Shown here: positions 51,321-59,943 of the stretch, piece by piece | Position numbering within the stretch: the first letter of the stretch is position 1 | How the letters are laid out: every line of letters starts with the position of its first letter | Source of the DNA: Pseudomonas sp. Bout1 | GTDB taxonomy: Bacteria; Pseudomonadota; Gammaproteobacteria; Pseudomonadales; Pseudomonadaceae | Assembly (NCBI RefSeq): GCF_034314165.1 | Contig: NZ_JAVIWK010000001.1 | Coordinates: 5,533,001-5,597,000, forward strand | DNA: 64,000 nucleotides | Direction of reading: 5' to 3' | Position numbers and translations under genes: made by a program | Notes under the pieces: generated by a model | What the model saw: only the letters and a program-made list of their open reading frames with translations | Told to the model about the DNA's origin: nothing | Databases searched by the model: none

Positions 51321-52280
51321 ATGGACAAGGCCCGCGCCGTCGAACATTTTCTGTATTACCTCGCCCATCATCCGGCCCTTGCCGGCCTGCATCGCCCCAG
51401 CATTTTGCTCGGCCATACCGAACGCTACGACGCCATCGCCCAGTCGATCATCCAGGGCAGCGCCGCCCGCTTCGATTTCCAGGTACAGCGCCTGGACCAA
51501 GCCCCCAGCGAAACGTTGGCCAAAGCCATCGAAGACTGCGACCTGTATATGTTTCTCTACGATTCCTCGACCCTGCCCAACCCAAGCGCCGAAGGCCCGG
51601 ACTTTATCCGCGCGCTGCAAGGCGTGATGGCCGAGCATTGGAAGAAGTCCCTGCTGCTCAAGGACTACGGCGACTATTTCTACGACACCTTCAGCGTTGC
51701 CCCACAACGGATTGCCGACCTCAACGCCACGTTGATCCGGCGCATGTCCCAGGCCAGCGTGTTGAGCTTCACCGATCAGCATGGCTCGCGCCTTGAAGCG
51801 CCCCTGAGCAGCATCAAGAAGTGGACCAATATCAACGGCGTCGGCAACCACGACCTGGCGCCCGGCGAGATCGCTACCCACAGCGAGGCCATCAATGGCC
51901 AGGTGCGGTTTGTCGGCACTTTCCTCAGCACCATTCCCTTTGCACGCAAATACGGCGTGCTGCAATCACCGCTGGAATTGTGGATCGAGAACTCGACCAT
52001 CTGCACCGTGGCGAGTGAAGTGCCGGGGCTGGCGGATGACTTCAACAAATACCTGAATGCCAACCCGTCCAACCGCCGGGTGGAAGAATTGGGCATTGGC
52101 ACCAACGAAGGCGTGAAGGATTTGTATGCGCGCAATGCCGGCTTTGAGGAGCGCCATTGCGGGCTGCACCTGGGCTTGGGCGGTGGGCAGAAAGGCAGCC
52201 ATCATCTGGACCTGATCTTCGCCAGCGGCGTGTTGGCGTTGGATGACAAGCCGGTGTTTGATGGGGCTTTCATGTTCTGA
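51321..52280 (+). CDS. M29 aminopeptidase-like metalloenzyme (319 aa), partner of the peptide
   Basis: The C-terminal part keeps the M29 (AmpT/aminopeptidase II) metal pattern: Glu in EELGIGTN (~255), Glu and His in FEERHCGLHLGLG (~274-286) and His/Asp in HHLDLIFASG (~293). GNHDLAPGEIATHSEAINGQVRF (~174-196) matches the family's substrate-channel block. At 319 residues it is shorter than usual (~410), and the N-terminal ~150 differ. No signal peptide is visible. AAGGAAGG precedes the ATG. Placement after the peptide gene suggests it trims or modifies that peptide; this is inference. Confidence 0.7.
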   Translation: MDKARAVEHFLYYLAHHPALAGLHRPSILLGHTERYDAIAQSIIQGSAARFDFQVQRLDQAPSETLAKAIEDCDLYMFLYDSSTLPNPSAEGPDFIRALQGVMAEHWKKSLLLKDYGDYFYDTFSVAPQRIADLNATLIRRMSQASVLSFTDQHGSRLEAPLSSIKKWTNINGVGNHDLAPGEIATHSEAINGQVRFVGTFLSTIPFARKYGVLQSPLELWIENSTICTVASEVPGLADDFNKYLNANPSNRRVEELGIGTNEGVKDLYARNAGFEERHCGLHLGLGGGQKGSHHLDLIFASGVLALDDKPVFDGAFMF

Positions 52281-52308
52281 CACGTCCATCAAAACAATGG
52301 AGATCAAA

Positions 52309-52395
52309 TGTGGGAGCTGGCTTGCCTGCGATGGCATCACCTCGGTATTGCCGATAGACCGAGCTGCCAGCATCGCAGGCAAGCCAGCTCCCACA
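52309..52395. repeat. REPIN after the M29-like gene
   Basis: TGTGGGAGCTGGCTTGCCTG and its inverted partner flank a GATGGCATCACC...centre of about 45 bp. It begins 29 bp after the upstream stop codon. Confidence 0.92.
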
Positions 52396-52445
52396 GAAAA
52401 TCAGGCCTGCTTGATAGAACACATTCCAAATCCAGACCAAAAAAA

Positions 52446-52472
52446 AACGCCAACCCGAGGGTTGGCGTTTTT
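52446..52472. terminator. Bidirectional intrinsic terminator
   Basis: AACGCCAACC - CGAG - GGTTGGCGTT is flanked by an A run and a T run. It serves rluB on the minus strand and any plus-strand transcript from the M29-like gene. Confidence 0.93.
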
Positions 52473-52489
52473 GTGCAGCGCTTAGTGAA

Positions 52490-53737
52490 TCACTGCGGCT
52501 TCTTGCGACCAAACCCTGGACGCTGGCCGGAACCGGCCGGTGCACCACGACGCTTGCCCGATGGCGCGTCATCGACCAGCTTCAGGCCCGGACGCTTTTT
52601 CGGCGATGGCTTGGCTGGGCGTTTGGTGCTGGCGCTGTCGTCGCTACGGCTTGTAGCCGGGGCACCACGGCCAGACTCACCCCGGTTACCGCGACCGCCC
52701 GCAGGGGCATCACCACGACCGGCCGGGCGCGGTGCGCGCGGAGCACGTTCACCGTCCTGACGAGCCGGTGCCGAAGGACGACGCTCGCCTTCGATGTGCG
52801 GCTCGCGGGAGATGCGACCGCCAGTGGCCGGGGCATCCAGCGCAGGGCGCAAGGTGCGGGCCACACGGTCGGTACGCGCCACCGGGCGCGACGATTTACG
52901 CTGCATACGCTCAAGCTTGTCTTTGCTCTTGGCGTTCATCTGCGGCATGGCGACCGGCGTCAGGCCAACTTCGGCACTCAGGATGTCGACTTCGAACTGG
53001 CTCATTTCGCGCCAGCGACCCATCGGCAGGTCGGAGTTGAGGAACACCGGGCCGAAACGCACGCGCTTCAGGCGGCTGACCACCAGGCCCTGGGATTCCC
53101 ACAGGCGACGGACTTCACGGTTACGGCCTTCCATCACCACGCAGTGGTACCAATGGTTGAAGCCTTCGCCGCCCGGTGCCTGCTTGATGTCGGTGAACTT
53201 GGCCGGGCCGTCTTCCAGCACCACGCCCGCCTTGAGGCGCTCGATCATTTCGTCATCGACTTCGCCACGTACACGTACCGCGTATTCACGGTCCATCTCG
53301 TAGGAAGGGTGCATCAGGCGGTTGGCCAGTTCACCGTCGGTGGTGAACATCAGCAAGCCGGTGGTGTTGATGTCCAGGCGACCGATGTTGATCCAGCGGC
53401 CTTCTTTAGGGCGCGGCATCTTGTCGAATACGGTTGGACGGCCTTCCGGGTCGTCACGGGTGCAGATTTCGCCATCGGGCTTGTTGTACATGATGACGCG
53501 GCGCACCGATTCGGCGGCCTCTTCACGCTTGATGACCTTGCCATCAATGGTGATGGCATCGTGCAGGTCGACGCGCTGGCCAAGGGTGGCTTCAACGCCG
53601 TTGACCTTGATGCGCTTCTGGGTGATCCAGGCCTCTACGTCGCGGCGCGAGCCTACGCCGATACGGGCGAGGACTTTCTGCAGTTTTTCGCCTGCGGGGC
53701 CGATTTCCTGGCTGTCGTTCTGGTCTTGGTCACTCAT
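52490..53737 (-). CDS. rluB: 23S rRNA pseudouridine(2605) synthase RluB
   Basis: This 415-residue protein has an N-terminal S4 RNA-binding domain (EKLQKVLARIGVGSRRDVEAWITQKRIKVNG) and the RsuA-type catalytic block GRLDINTTGLLMFTTDGEL with the essential Asp. A long Arg/Pro/Gly-rich basic tail (~260-415) follows, typical of Pseudomonas RluB. It modifies 23S rRNA. The start at 53737 (MSDQDQND) follows GGAGGTGCTTAAG. It is downstream of scpB, as in most pseudomonads. Confidence 0.93.
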   Translation of the reverse strand: MSDQDQNDSQEIGPAGEKLQKVLARIGVGSRRDVEAWITQKRIKVNGVEATLGQRVDLHDAITIDGKVIKREEAAESVRRVIMYNKPDGEICTRDDPEGRPTVFDKMPRPKEGRWINIGRLDINTTGLLMFTTDGELANRLMHPSYEMDREYAVRVRGEVDDEMIERLKAGVVLEDGPAKFTDIKQAPGGEGFNHWYHCVVMEGRNREVRRLWESQGLVVSRLKRVRFGPVFLNSDLPMGRWREMSQFEVDILSAEVGLTPVAMPQMNAKSKDKLERMQRKSSRPVARTDRVARTLRPALDAPATGGRISREPHIEGERRPSAPARQDGERAPRAPRPAGRGDAPAGGRGNRGESGRGAPATSRSDDSASTKRPAKPSPKKRPGLKLVDDAPSGKRRGAPAGSGQRPGFGRKKPQ

Positions 53738-53880
53738 CTTAAGCACCTCCCGGTGTGTCGATTCAGGCTTGGCCTGAAGATAGTAAAAGCTGGGCGTTTG
53801 GCGAACGCATCGCCAAAGGGTCGCGAATCATACGCGTAAGGCGCGCGTTGCGCATCAAAGACTAGTCGATAAGTGCTGGT

Positions 53881-54072
53881 TCATTGGCCTTTCCGCCGAC
53901 CGGTGGCACCGAGCGCCAGCAGGCGCAGTTCAGCTTCGGCGAGTACCGTGCGCTTGTCGACCTTGTCGAGTTTCTTCCAGGCACGGATCTCACGCTTGCT
54001 GCGTCCGCAGCCCACGCAGATGTCATCGGTGAATTTGCAGACGCTGATGCAGGGGTCTTTGGTGGAGCTCAT
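53881..54072 (-). CDS. DUF1289 family small protein
   Basis: This 63-residue protein has the DUF1289 cysteine pattern DPCISVCKFTDDICVGCGRSKREIRAW (Cys near 7, 11, 18 and 21). It may bind iron or zinc. The remaining sequence is basic. I start at 54072 (MSSTKDPC). It lies between rluB and a REPIN that separates it from scpB. Confidence 0.88.
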   Translation of the reverse strand: MSSTKDPCISVCKFTDDICVGCGRSKREIRAWKKLDKVDKRTVLAEAELRLLALGATGRRKGQ

Positions 54073-54098
54073 GGAAATCCTCCCAGGCACTGGTTTTC

Positions 54099-54185
54099 TG
54101 TGGGAGCTGGCTTGCCTGCGATGGCATCACCTCGGTGTAGCGGAGAGACCGAGCCGCCTGCATCGCAGGCAAGCCAGCTCCCACA
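54099..54185. repeat. REPIN between DUF1289 and scpB
   Basis: TGTGGGAGCTGGCTTGCCTG and CAGGCAAGCCAGCTCCCACA flank a GATGGCATCACC... centre. It splits what would otherwise be a tight scpB-to-rluB gene run. Confidence 0.92.
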
Positions 54186-54198
54186 ATTTGAAGCGGCG

Positions 54199-55152
54199 TC
54201 AGTCTTCGAATTGGCGGCGTTCGTTTTCGATGGCTTCGGCCAGTGCCTGGGCTTCGGCCTCTTCGTCGCTCAGTTCGGGCTGTTCGAGAGCGGCTACAGC
54301 GGCCAGGAGTTTGGCGCGGGCTTCGGCCACACCGAGGATATCTTCCTCCGGCTCCGGTTCCGGTTGAACTTCGACTGGCAGCTCAACCTCAACGTTCAGT
54401 TGCAACGCAGGCTCCAGCTCACCGTCACTGACCGCACCATCACGCAGCAAGTCATCGAAGTCGGTCTTGATGCCCTGCTCCATGTCGTCCAGTTCCAGCA
54501 ACAGCGTATGGAAACTGGTTTCGTCCTTCGGCTCTTCCGGCTCGGCGCTGGCGTCGGCCAGTTCCTGCAACCCGGCGGGCACCGGGGCGTCGTCGAAGTC
54601 CAGCACCGGGTCCGGCTCCATCTCCCGCAGTTCGGCCAACGGCGGCAAATCGTCGAGGTTCTTAAGGTTGAAGTGGTCGAGGAACACCTTGGTGGTGGCA
54701 AACATCGCCGGCTTGCCGGGCACGTCACGGTAGCCAACGATGCGAATCCACTCACGCTCCAGCAACGTCTTGACGATATGGCTGTTGACCGCCACCCCCC
54801 GCACGTCTTCGATCTCGCCCCGGGTGATGGGCTGGCGATAGGCGATCAGTGCCATGGTTTCCAGCATCGCCCGGGAATAACGCTGCGGGCGTTCTTCCCA
54901 CAGGCGGCCGACCCACGGCGAGAACTTCTCGCGGATTTGCAGGCGATAACCCGAAGCGACTTCCCGCAGCTCAAAGGCGCGGCCGTCGCAGGATTTGCGC
55001 AGAATCTCCAGGGCTTTCTTGAACACCGGCGGCTCGGGGCGCTCGGCTTCTTCAAACAGTTCGAACAGGCGCTCCAGGGATTGCGGCTTGCCCGAGGCCA
55101 GGAGAAAGGCCTCCAGCAGCGGGGCCAGTTCGCGGGGTTCAGTCAGATTCAT
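54199..55152 (-). CDS. scpB: Segregation and condensation protein B (ScpB)
   Basis: This 317-residue protein has two winged-helix domains in the first ~180 residues (ELAPLLEAFLLASGKPQSLERLFELF; ALIAYRQPITRGEIEDVRGVAVNSHIVKTLLERE). The acidic tail from ~190 to 317 is unusually long, rich in Glu, Leu and Pro, and typical of Pseudomonas ScpB. With ScpA it bridges the SMC complex for chromosome compaction. It follows scpA by 12 bp. Confidence 0.93.
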   Translation of the reverse strand: MNLTEPRELAPLLEAFLLASGKPQSLERLFELFEEAERPEPPVFKKALEILRKSCDGRAFELREVASGYRLQIREKFSPWVGRLWEERPQRYSRAMLETMALIAYRQPITRGEIEDVRGVAVNSHIVKTLLEREWIRIVGYRDVPGKPAMFATTKVFLDHFNLKNLDDLPPLAELREMEPDPVLDFDDAPVPAGLQELADASAEPEEPKDETSFHTLLLELDDMEQGIKTDFDDLLRDGAVSDGELEPALQLNVEVELPVEVQPEPEPEEDILGVAEARAKLLAAVAALEQPELSDEEAEAQALAEAIENERRQFED

Positions 55153-55164
55153 CGATTCAGCTCT

Positions 55165-55983
55165 TTATTCGGCTCGCGCCCGCACGTGGATAGCCGCAAA
55201 AGGCTCATTCTGGACCAGCTCGACCAAGGATTCCTTGACCAGTTCGAGGATCGCCATAAAGGTCACCACCACCCCCAGCCGCCCTTCTTCCTTGGTAAAC
55301 AGCTCGACAAAAGGCACAAACCCGCCGCCCTTGAGGCGGTCCAGCACATCACTCATGCGCTCGCGGGTAGACAATGCCTCGCGGCTGACCTGGTGGCTTT
55401 CAAACATGTCGCCACGGCGCAGTACCTCGGCCATCGACATCAGCAGTTCTTCCAGGCTCACGTCCGGCAACAGCTTGCGCGCCCGGGCTTCCGGGGCGTC
55501 GAGCTTGGGCACCACCACGTCGCGGCCCACGCGGCTCAGGCCGTCGATGCCTTCGGCGGCGGCTTTGAAGCGTTCGTATTCCTGCAGGCGACGGATCAGT
55601 TCGGCGCGTGGGTCATCCTCTTCCGCCTCGATGGTCTCCGAGCGCGGCAGCAGCATGCGTGACTTGATCTCCGCAAGCATCGCAGCCATCACCAGGTACT
55701 CGGCGGCCAACTCCAGGCGCACCGTCTGCATCAGCTCGACGTAGCCCATGTACTGGCGGGTGATTTCCGCTACCGGGATGTCGAGGATGTTGATGTTCTG
55801 TTTGCGGATCAGGTACAGCAGCAAGTCCAGCGGGCCTTCGAAGGCTTCGAGGAAGACTTCCAGGGCATCCGGCGGGATGTACAGGTCCAGCGGCATTTCC
55901 AGCACCGCCTGGCCGTAGACCATGGCAAAGGGCAGTTCCTGCTGGGCGCCCGCCTGGCTGTCGACGGGTTCGACGGCCGACAT
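55165..55983 (-). CDS. scpA: Segregation and condensation protein A (ScpA kleisin)
   Basis: This 272-residue kleisin has the family start FEGPLDLLLYLIRKQNINILDIPVAEITRQYM (~48-80) and a conserved EYLVMAAMLAEIKSRMLLP block (~93-111). It binds SMC and ScpB. The gene begins directly after the yciO stop codon, so it is translationally coupled to the upstream gene. Confidence 0.94.
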   Translation of the reverse strand: MSAVEPVDSQAGAQQELPFAMVYGQAVLEMPLDLYIPPDALEVFLEAFEGPLDLLLYLIRKQNINILDIPVAEITRQYMGYVELMQTVRLELAAEYLVMAAMLAEIKSRMLLPRSETIEAEEDDPRAELIRRLQEYERFKAAAEGIDGLSRVGRDVVVPKLDAPEARARKLLPDVSLEELLMSMAEVLRRGDMFESHQVSREALSTRERMSDVLDRLKGGGFVPFVELFTKEEGRLGVVVTFMAILELVKESLVELVQNEPFAAIHVRARAE

Positions 55984-56613
55984 TCAGGCCTCGACCATGA
56001 ACGGTGCCGGGTCGCCGCAACCCACGCGCACCACTTGTGGCTCGCCATCGGCAAGGTTGATCACGGTGGAAGCCTTGTTGCCGCCGTAGCCGCCGTCGAT
56101 GATCAGGTCGACGTGTTTTTCCAGCAGGCGGCGCATTTCGTAGGGGTCGTACAACGGCTCGGTTTCACCCGGCAGGATCAGCGACACGCTCATCAGCGGC
56201 TCACCCAGCTCGGCCAGCAGCGCCAGGGCAATCGGGTGTTCCGGCACCCGCAGGCCAATGGTGCGCTTTTTCGGGTGCAGCAGCAGGCGCGGCACTTCGC
56301 GGGTGGCGTTGAGAATAAAGGTGTAAGGCCCCGGCGTGTGGGCCTTGAGCAGGCGGAAGGTGCCAGTATCGACCTTGGCGAACAGCCCCAGTTGGGACAG
56401 GTCGCTGCAAATCAGCGCGAAGTTGTGGTTCTTGTCCAGGTCACGCAGGCGTCTTACGCGCTCGACGGCATTCTTGTCGCCAATCTGGCAACCGATGGCG
56501 TAGGAGGAGTCGGTAGGGTAGATCACCACGCCACCGGCACGGATGATCTCCACGGCCTGTTTGATCAGGCGCGCTTGCGGGTTTTCCGGATGAATCTGGA
56601 AGAATTGACTCAC
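55984..56613 (-). CDS. yciO: YciO-type L-threonylcarbamoyladenylate synthase-like protein
   Basis: This 209-residue Sua5/YciO/YrdC-fold protein contains AGGVVIYPTDSSYAIGCQIGDKNAVERV, HNFALICSDLSQLG, and TPGPYTFILNATREVPRLLL. The start GTG 56613 (VSQFFQIHPENPQ) matches the E. coli YciO N-terminus; the frame extends further upstream without support. Its relatives make threonylcarbamoyl-AMP for tRNA t6A; YciO itself is poorly defined. It lies between the PHP gene and scpA. Confidence 0.88.
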   Translation of the reverse strand: MSQFFQIHPENPQARLIKQAVEIIRAGGVVIYPTDSSYAIGCQIGDKNAVERVRRLRDLDKNHNFALICSDLSQLGLFAKVDTGTFRLLKAHTPGPYTFILNATREVPRLLLHPKKRTIGLRVPEHPIALALLAELGEPLMSVSLILPGETEPLYDPYEMRRLLEKHVDLIIDGGYGGNKASTVINLADGEPQVVRVGCGDPAPFMVEA

Positions 56614-56626
56614 GTGTTCTACCTGT

Positions 56627-57490
56627 TCAGACGGTGGCAATAATGGGGTCATGTTTGAAGCGACACCAAAGGGGCGGCAAATCTTCCGGGACGGCGCGGT
56701 ATTCGCCAATCTCGGACCAGCCGCCAGGGCCATGAAAGTCACTGCCGGCGCTGACCAGCAGACCAAATTCGCGAGCAAGAATCGCCAGGCTGCCGACCTG
56801 TTCGGCGGGTTGATGCCCGTTGACCACTTCGATTGCGTGGCCGCCCGCACCAATATAGTCGCCAATCAGCTTGCGGCGCTTGCTGCGGGTGAAATCGTAA
56901 TGCCACGGGTGCGCGAGGCTCACCCAGGCACCCGCTGCGCGCAATGTGCCAACGGTGTCTTCCAGGGTCGGCCAGTGTTGCTTGACGTCCCCCAGCTTGC
57001 CGGCGCCCAGCCATTTGCGGAACGCCTCGGCGCGATCCTTTACAAACCCTTCACGCACCATCCAGTCGGCAAAGTGCGGACGGGCCGGGGCGTTGCCACT
57101 GTCGCCCAGTGCCTGCTGGATGGCGCGCGCGCCTTCCAGGCCGTTGGGCATGCCCTTGAGCGCCAGCTTGCGACTTATTTCTTCGGACCGCAGCCAGCGG
57201 CCATCGTGCAATTTGGCGATGGCCGCCACCAGCGCCGGTGCGTCGACGTCGAAACCGTAGCCCAGCACATGAATGGTTGCGCCGCCCCAGGTGCACGACA
57301 ATTCAACCCCGTTGACCAGTTGCATGCCCAAGGCATTCGCCGTTTCGCGTGCCTCTGCCAGGCCTTCGAGGGTGTCGTGGTCGGTCAACGACAGGACTCG
57401 CACGCCTTTTTCAAACGCACGCGCAACCAGGACCGCGGGCGCCAGGGCGCCGTCGGAAGCTGTGCTATGGCAGTGCAAATCAACATTCAC
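56627..57490 (-). CDS. yciV: PHP-domain phosphoesterase (YciV/RNase AM type)
   Basis: This 287-residue PHP protein starts with the metal motif VDLHCHSTASDG (~3-14), followed by SLTDHDTLEG (~37) and SAGSDFHGPGG near the C-terminus. E. coli YciV/RNase AM removes 5-prime nucleotides from RNA and hydrolyses 3',5'-nucleoside bisphosphates. I use GTG 57490 (VNVDLHCHST), where the domain begins. It is divergent from yciB, which starts 87 bp away. Confidence 0.87.
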   Translation of the reverse strand: MNVDLHCHSTASDGALAPAVLVARAFEKGVRVLSLTDHDTLEGLAEARETANALGMQLVNGVELSCTWGGATIHVLGYGFDVDAPALVAAIAKLHDGRWLRSEEISRKLALKGMPNGLEGARAIQQALGDSGNAPARPHFADWMVREGFVKDRAEAFRKWLGAGKLGDVKQHWPTLEDTVGTLRAAGAWVSLAHPWHYDFTRSKRRKLIGDYIGAGGHAIEVVNGHQPAEQVGSLAILAREFGLLVSAGSDFHGPGGWSEIGEYRAVPEDLPPLWCRFKHDPIIATV

Positions 57491-57577
57491 GGAAGTGTGT
57501 AACCTCAAGTCAGCTGGCGCTTTCGCTACCAAGGATGTTTGTTATTATGCCGCCACATCCAGCTTCTGGCTCTTACT

Positions 57578-58174
57578 GTGAAACAATTCATCGACTTCAT
57601 CCCGCTGTTGTTGTTTTTCATCGTTTACAAAATCGACCCCCGCGTTATCGATATTGCCGGCCACGAGCTGACAGTCGGTGGCATCTACAGTGCCACGGCG
57701 GTGCTGATCATCAGCTCGCTGGTGGTCTACGGCGCTCTCTTCATCTCCCAGCGCAAGCTGGAAAAAAGCCAATGGCTGACCCTGGTCGCCTGCCTCGTCT
57801 TCGGCAGCCTGACCCTGGCCTTTCACAGCGAAACCTTCCTTAAATGGAAAGCCCCGGTGGTCAACTGGCTGTTCGCCCTGGCCTTTATCGGCAGCCACTT
57901 CATCGGTGACCGCCTGCTGATCAAGCGGATCATGGGCCACGCGCTGACCTTGCCGGACCCGATCTGGGTGCGCCTGAACATCGCCTGGATCGTGTTTTTC
58001 CTGTTCTGCGGCGCCGCCAACCTGTTTGTTGCCTTTACCTTCCAGAGCTACTGGGTGGACTTCAAGGTGTTCGGCAGCCTGGGCATGACCGTGCTGTTCC
58101 TGGTCGGCCAGGGTATCTACCTGTCGCGCCACCTGCATGACACCGACCCGACCACGCCGAAAACCGAGGACTGA
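57578..58174 (+). CDS. yciB: Inner-membrane septation protein A (YciB)
   Basis: This 198-residue protein has about five transmembrane segments and the family start [51 protein letters not shown] (~85-117) is a conserved block. YciB supports cell envelope integrity and septum formation. GTG 57578 is chosen because the protein family begins there. YciI follows after 1 bp. Confidence 0.92.
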   Translation: MKQFIDFIPLLLFFIVYKIDPRVIDIAGHELTVGGIYSATAVLIISSLVVYGALFISQRKLEKSQWLTLVACLVFGSLTLAFHSETFLKWKAPVVNWLFALAFIGSHFIGDRLLIKRIMGHALTLPDPIWVRLNIAWIVFFLFCGAANLFVAFTFQSYWVDFKVFGSLGMTVLFLVGQGIYLSRHLHDTDPTTPKTED

Positions 58175-58175
58175 C

Positions 58176-58475
58176 ATGCTCTACGCAATCATTTCCACCG
58201 ACGTCGCCAACTCCCTGGAAAAACGCCTGAGCGTGCGCCCGGCGCACGTTGAGCGCCTTAAGCAGCTGCAGGCCGAAGGTCGCCTCGTACTGGCCGGCCC
58301 GCATCCGGCGGTAGACAGCAATGACCCGGGAGACGCCGGTTTCACCGGTAGCCTGGTAGTTGTCGAGTTCGCTTCCCTGGCCGCGGCACAAGCCTGGGCC
58401 GACGCTGATCCGTATGTGGCGGCCGGTGTCTACGCCCATGTGCTGGTCAAGCCGTTCAAGCAAGTCCTGCCTTGA
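58176..58475 (+). CDS. yciI: YciI family protein
   Basis: This 99-residue YCII-domain protein contains [24 protein letters not shown] and [29 protein letters not shown]. YciI is a dimer with a possible dehydrogenase or hydrolase-like pocket (His, Asp), but its reaction is not settled. It is co-transcribed with yciB. Confidence 0.92.
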   Translation: MLYAIISTDVANSLEKRLSVRPAHVERLKQLQAEGRLVLAGPHPAVDSNDPGDAGFTGSLVVVEFASLAAAQAWADADPYVAAGVYAHVLVKPFKQVLP

Positions 58476-58581
58476 TTTGTTGCGCGCTGAACCAATTGGC
58501 TTCAGCGCACTCCTAAACGCTCATTATTCCCGGTAACCTGCCGACAACGTTCTGAATATTCGTGTGGAATCAGGAGTTCCG

Positions 58582-58989
58582 ATGCGCTTACGTCAGTTGT
58601 GTCTGTTGGCAGTGTTAACGATCGGGGCTACGGCCCACGCTGAAGAAACCTCGAACACCGGCAGCTCCACGCCCCTGTCCTTGAGTGCCGGCAGCCAGAT
58701 CACCGATTTGCAGCAACGGTTGAAAGAAAGCGAACGGCAGCGGGACGAACTGAGCAAGCAATTGCAAAGTACCGACGCCACCCGCGAAAGTACCCAACTG
58801 AGTAAACTGCGCCAGGAGAACCAACGCCTGGCCCAGCAACTCAAAGAAGCACAGGGCAGTGCCTTGCCACGCTGGCTTACCGAACAACAGCAATGGTTCG
58901 TAACCGGCGGGGCCGTCGTACTGATCGCCCTGTTGTGCGGGATCTTCGCCAGTGGCGGGCACCGGCGCCGTCGACAATGGCTAAATTGA
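58582..58989 (+). CDS. Exported coiled-coil membrane protein, unknown
   Basis: This 135-residue protein has a signal peptide (MRLRQLCLLAVLTIGATAHAEE), a polar coiled coil of Gln/Arg/Leu (~40-95) and a C-terminal transmembrane helix (WFVTGGAVVLIALLCGIFASGG) followed by a basic tail. The layout resembles the TIGR04211 SH3-domain proteins but lacks a clear SH3. CAGGAG precedes the ATG. The cpxR gene begins 7 bp later, so the two are likely co-transcribed. Confidence 0.75.
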   Translation: MRLRQLCLLAVLTIGATAHAEETSNTGSSTPLSLSAGSQITDLQQRLKESERQRDELSKQLQSTDATRESTQLSKLRQENQRLAQQLKEAQGSALPRWLTEQQQWFVTGGAVVLIALLCGIFASGGHRRRRQWLN

Positions 58990-58996
58990 GTGAGTC

Positions 58997-59674
58997 ATGA
59001 GCGAGCTGTTACTGATAGATGATGACCAGGAGCTCTGTGAGCTGCTGACCAGTTGGTTGAGCCAGGAAGGTTTCCAGGTGCGTGCCTGCCATGACGGCTT
59101 GAGCGCCCGCAAGGCATTGGCCGAAGCCGCCCCGGCGGCGGTAGTGCTCGACGTGATGCTGCCCGACGGCAGCGGCCTGGAGCTGCTCAAGCAATTGCGC
59201 AGCGACCACCCGGAGCTGCCGGTACTGATGCTCTCGGCCCGCGGCGAACCGCTGGACCGGATCCTCGGCCTGGAACTGGGTGCCGACGATTACCTGGCCA
59301 AGCCTTGCGACCCTCGCGAACTCACCGCGCGCCTGCGCGCCGTGCTGCGCCGCAGTCACCCGGCCGCCGTCTCCACGCAGTTGGAGCTGGGCGACCTGTG
59401 CTTCAGCCCGGTACGTGGCGTGGTCACCATCGATGAACAGGAATTTGTCCTGACAGTCTCCGAAAGCCGCCTGCTGGAAGCCTTGCTGCGCCAGCCGGGC
59501 GAGCCGCTGGACAAGCAGGAGCTGGCGCAAATCGCCCTGGGCCGCAAGCTGACCCTGTATGACCGCAGCCTGGACATGCACGTCAGTAACCTGCGCAAAA
59601 AGATCGGCCCACACCCCGATGGCCGGCCACGAATCGTGGCGCTGCGCAGCCGCGGCTATTACTACAGCCTTTAA
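58997..59674 (+). CDS. cpxR: OmpR-family response regulator CpxR
   Basis: This 225-residue regulator has a receiver domain with the acidic pocket (LIDDD, ~5-9), phospho-Asp in VVLDVMLPDGSGLELL (~52), Lys in YLAKPCDPREL (~100) and a winged-helix DNA-binding domain (LTLYDRSLDMHVSNLRKKIGPHPDGRPRIVALRSRGYYY) at the C-terminus. The Cpx system senses envelope stress. The order CpxR, Spy-like protein and sensor kinase matches P. aeruginosa PA3204-PA3206. A GTAAAG-N5-GTAAAG box precedes the next gene. Confidence 0.86.
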   Translation: MSELLLIDDDQELCELLTSWLSQEGFQVRACHDGLSARKALAEAAPAAVVLDVMLPDGSGLELLKQLRSDHPELPVLMLSARGEPLDRILGLELGADDYLAKPCDPRELTARLRAVLRRSHPAAVSTQLELGDLCFSPVRGVVTIDEQEFVLTVSESRLLEALLRQPGEPLDKQELAQIALGRKLTLYDRSLDMHVSNLRKKIGPHPDGRPRIVALRSRGYYYSL

Positions 59675-59691
59675 GCACAACACCTGTCCCC

Positions 59692-59798
59692 TGTGGGAGC
59701 TGTCGAGCCTTGGCGCGGCTGCGATGGCATCACCTCGGTGCAACGGATAGACCGCGGTGCCTGCATCGCAGCCTCGCCAAGGCTCGACAGCTCCCACA
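59692..59798. repeat. REPIN with GTCGAGCCTTGGCG arms
   Basis: TGTGGGAGCTGTCGAGCCTTGG and its inverted partner CCAAGGCTCGACAGCTCCCACA flank a GATGGCATCACC... centre. The outer tips and the centre match the common class, but the arms carry GTCGAGCCTTGGCGCGGC where others have GGCTTGCC. Confidence 0.9.
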
Positions 59799-59846
59799 CA
59801 TGATCTCCCCTGCCGGGATAGTTTTGTCAGCCCCGCTCAAAATCCT

Positions 59847-59863
59847 CTTTACCCAAGCTTTAC
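59847..59863 (-). promoter_or_regulatory. CpxR box GTAAAG-CTTGG-GTAAAG
   Basis: Read on the minus strand, this 17-bp site is GTAAAG-N5-GTAAAG, an exact fit to the GTAAA-N5-GTAAA direct repeat recognised by phosphorylated CpxR. It lies 81 bp before the Spy/CpxP-like gene and 173 bp after cpxR. It is thus the expected site for Cpx control of its own chaperone. Confidence 0.85.
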
Positions 59864-59943
59864 CCTCTCCTGACTGCCGCTGACCTTGCTCTGCGTAATC
59901 TACTCACATCCGGACTCACCGGAATAGAGACAGGAGAATCACC

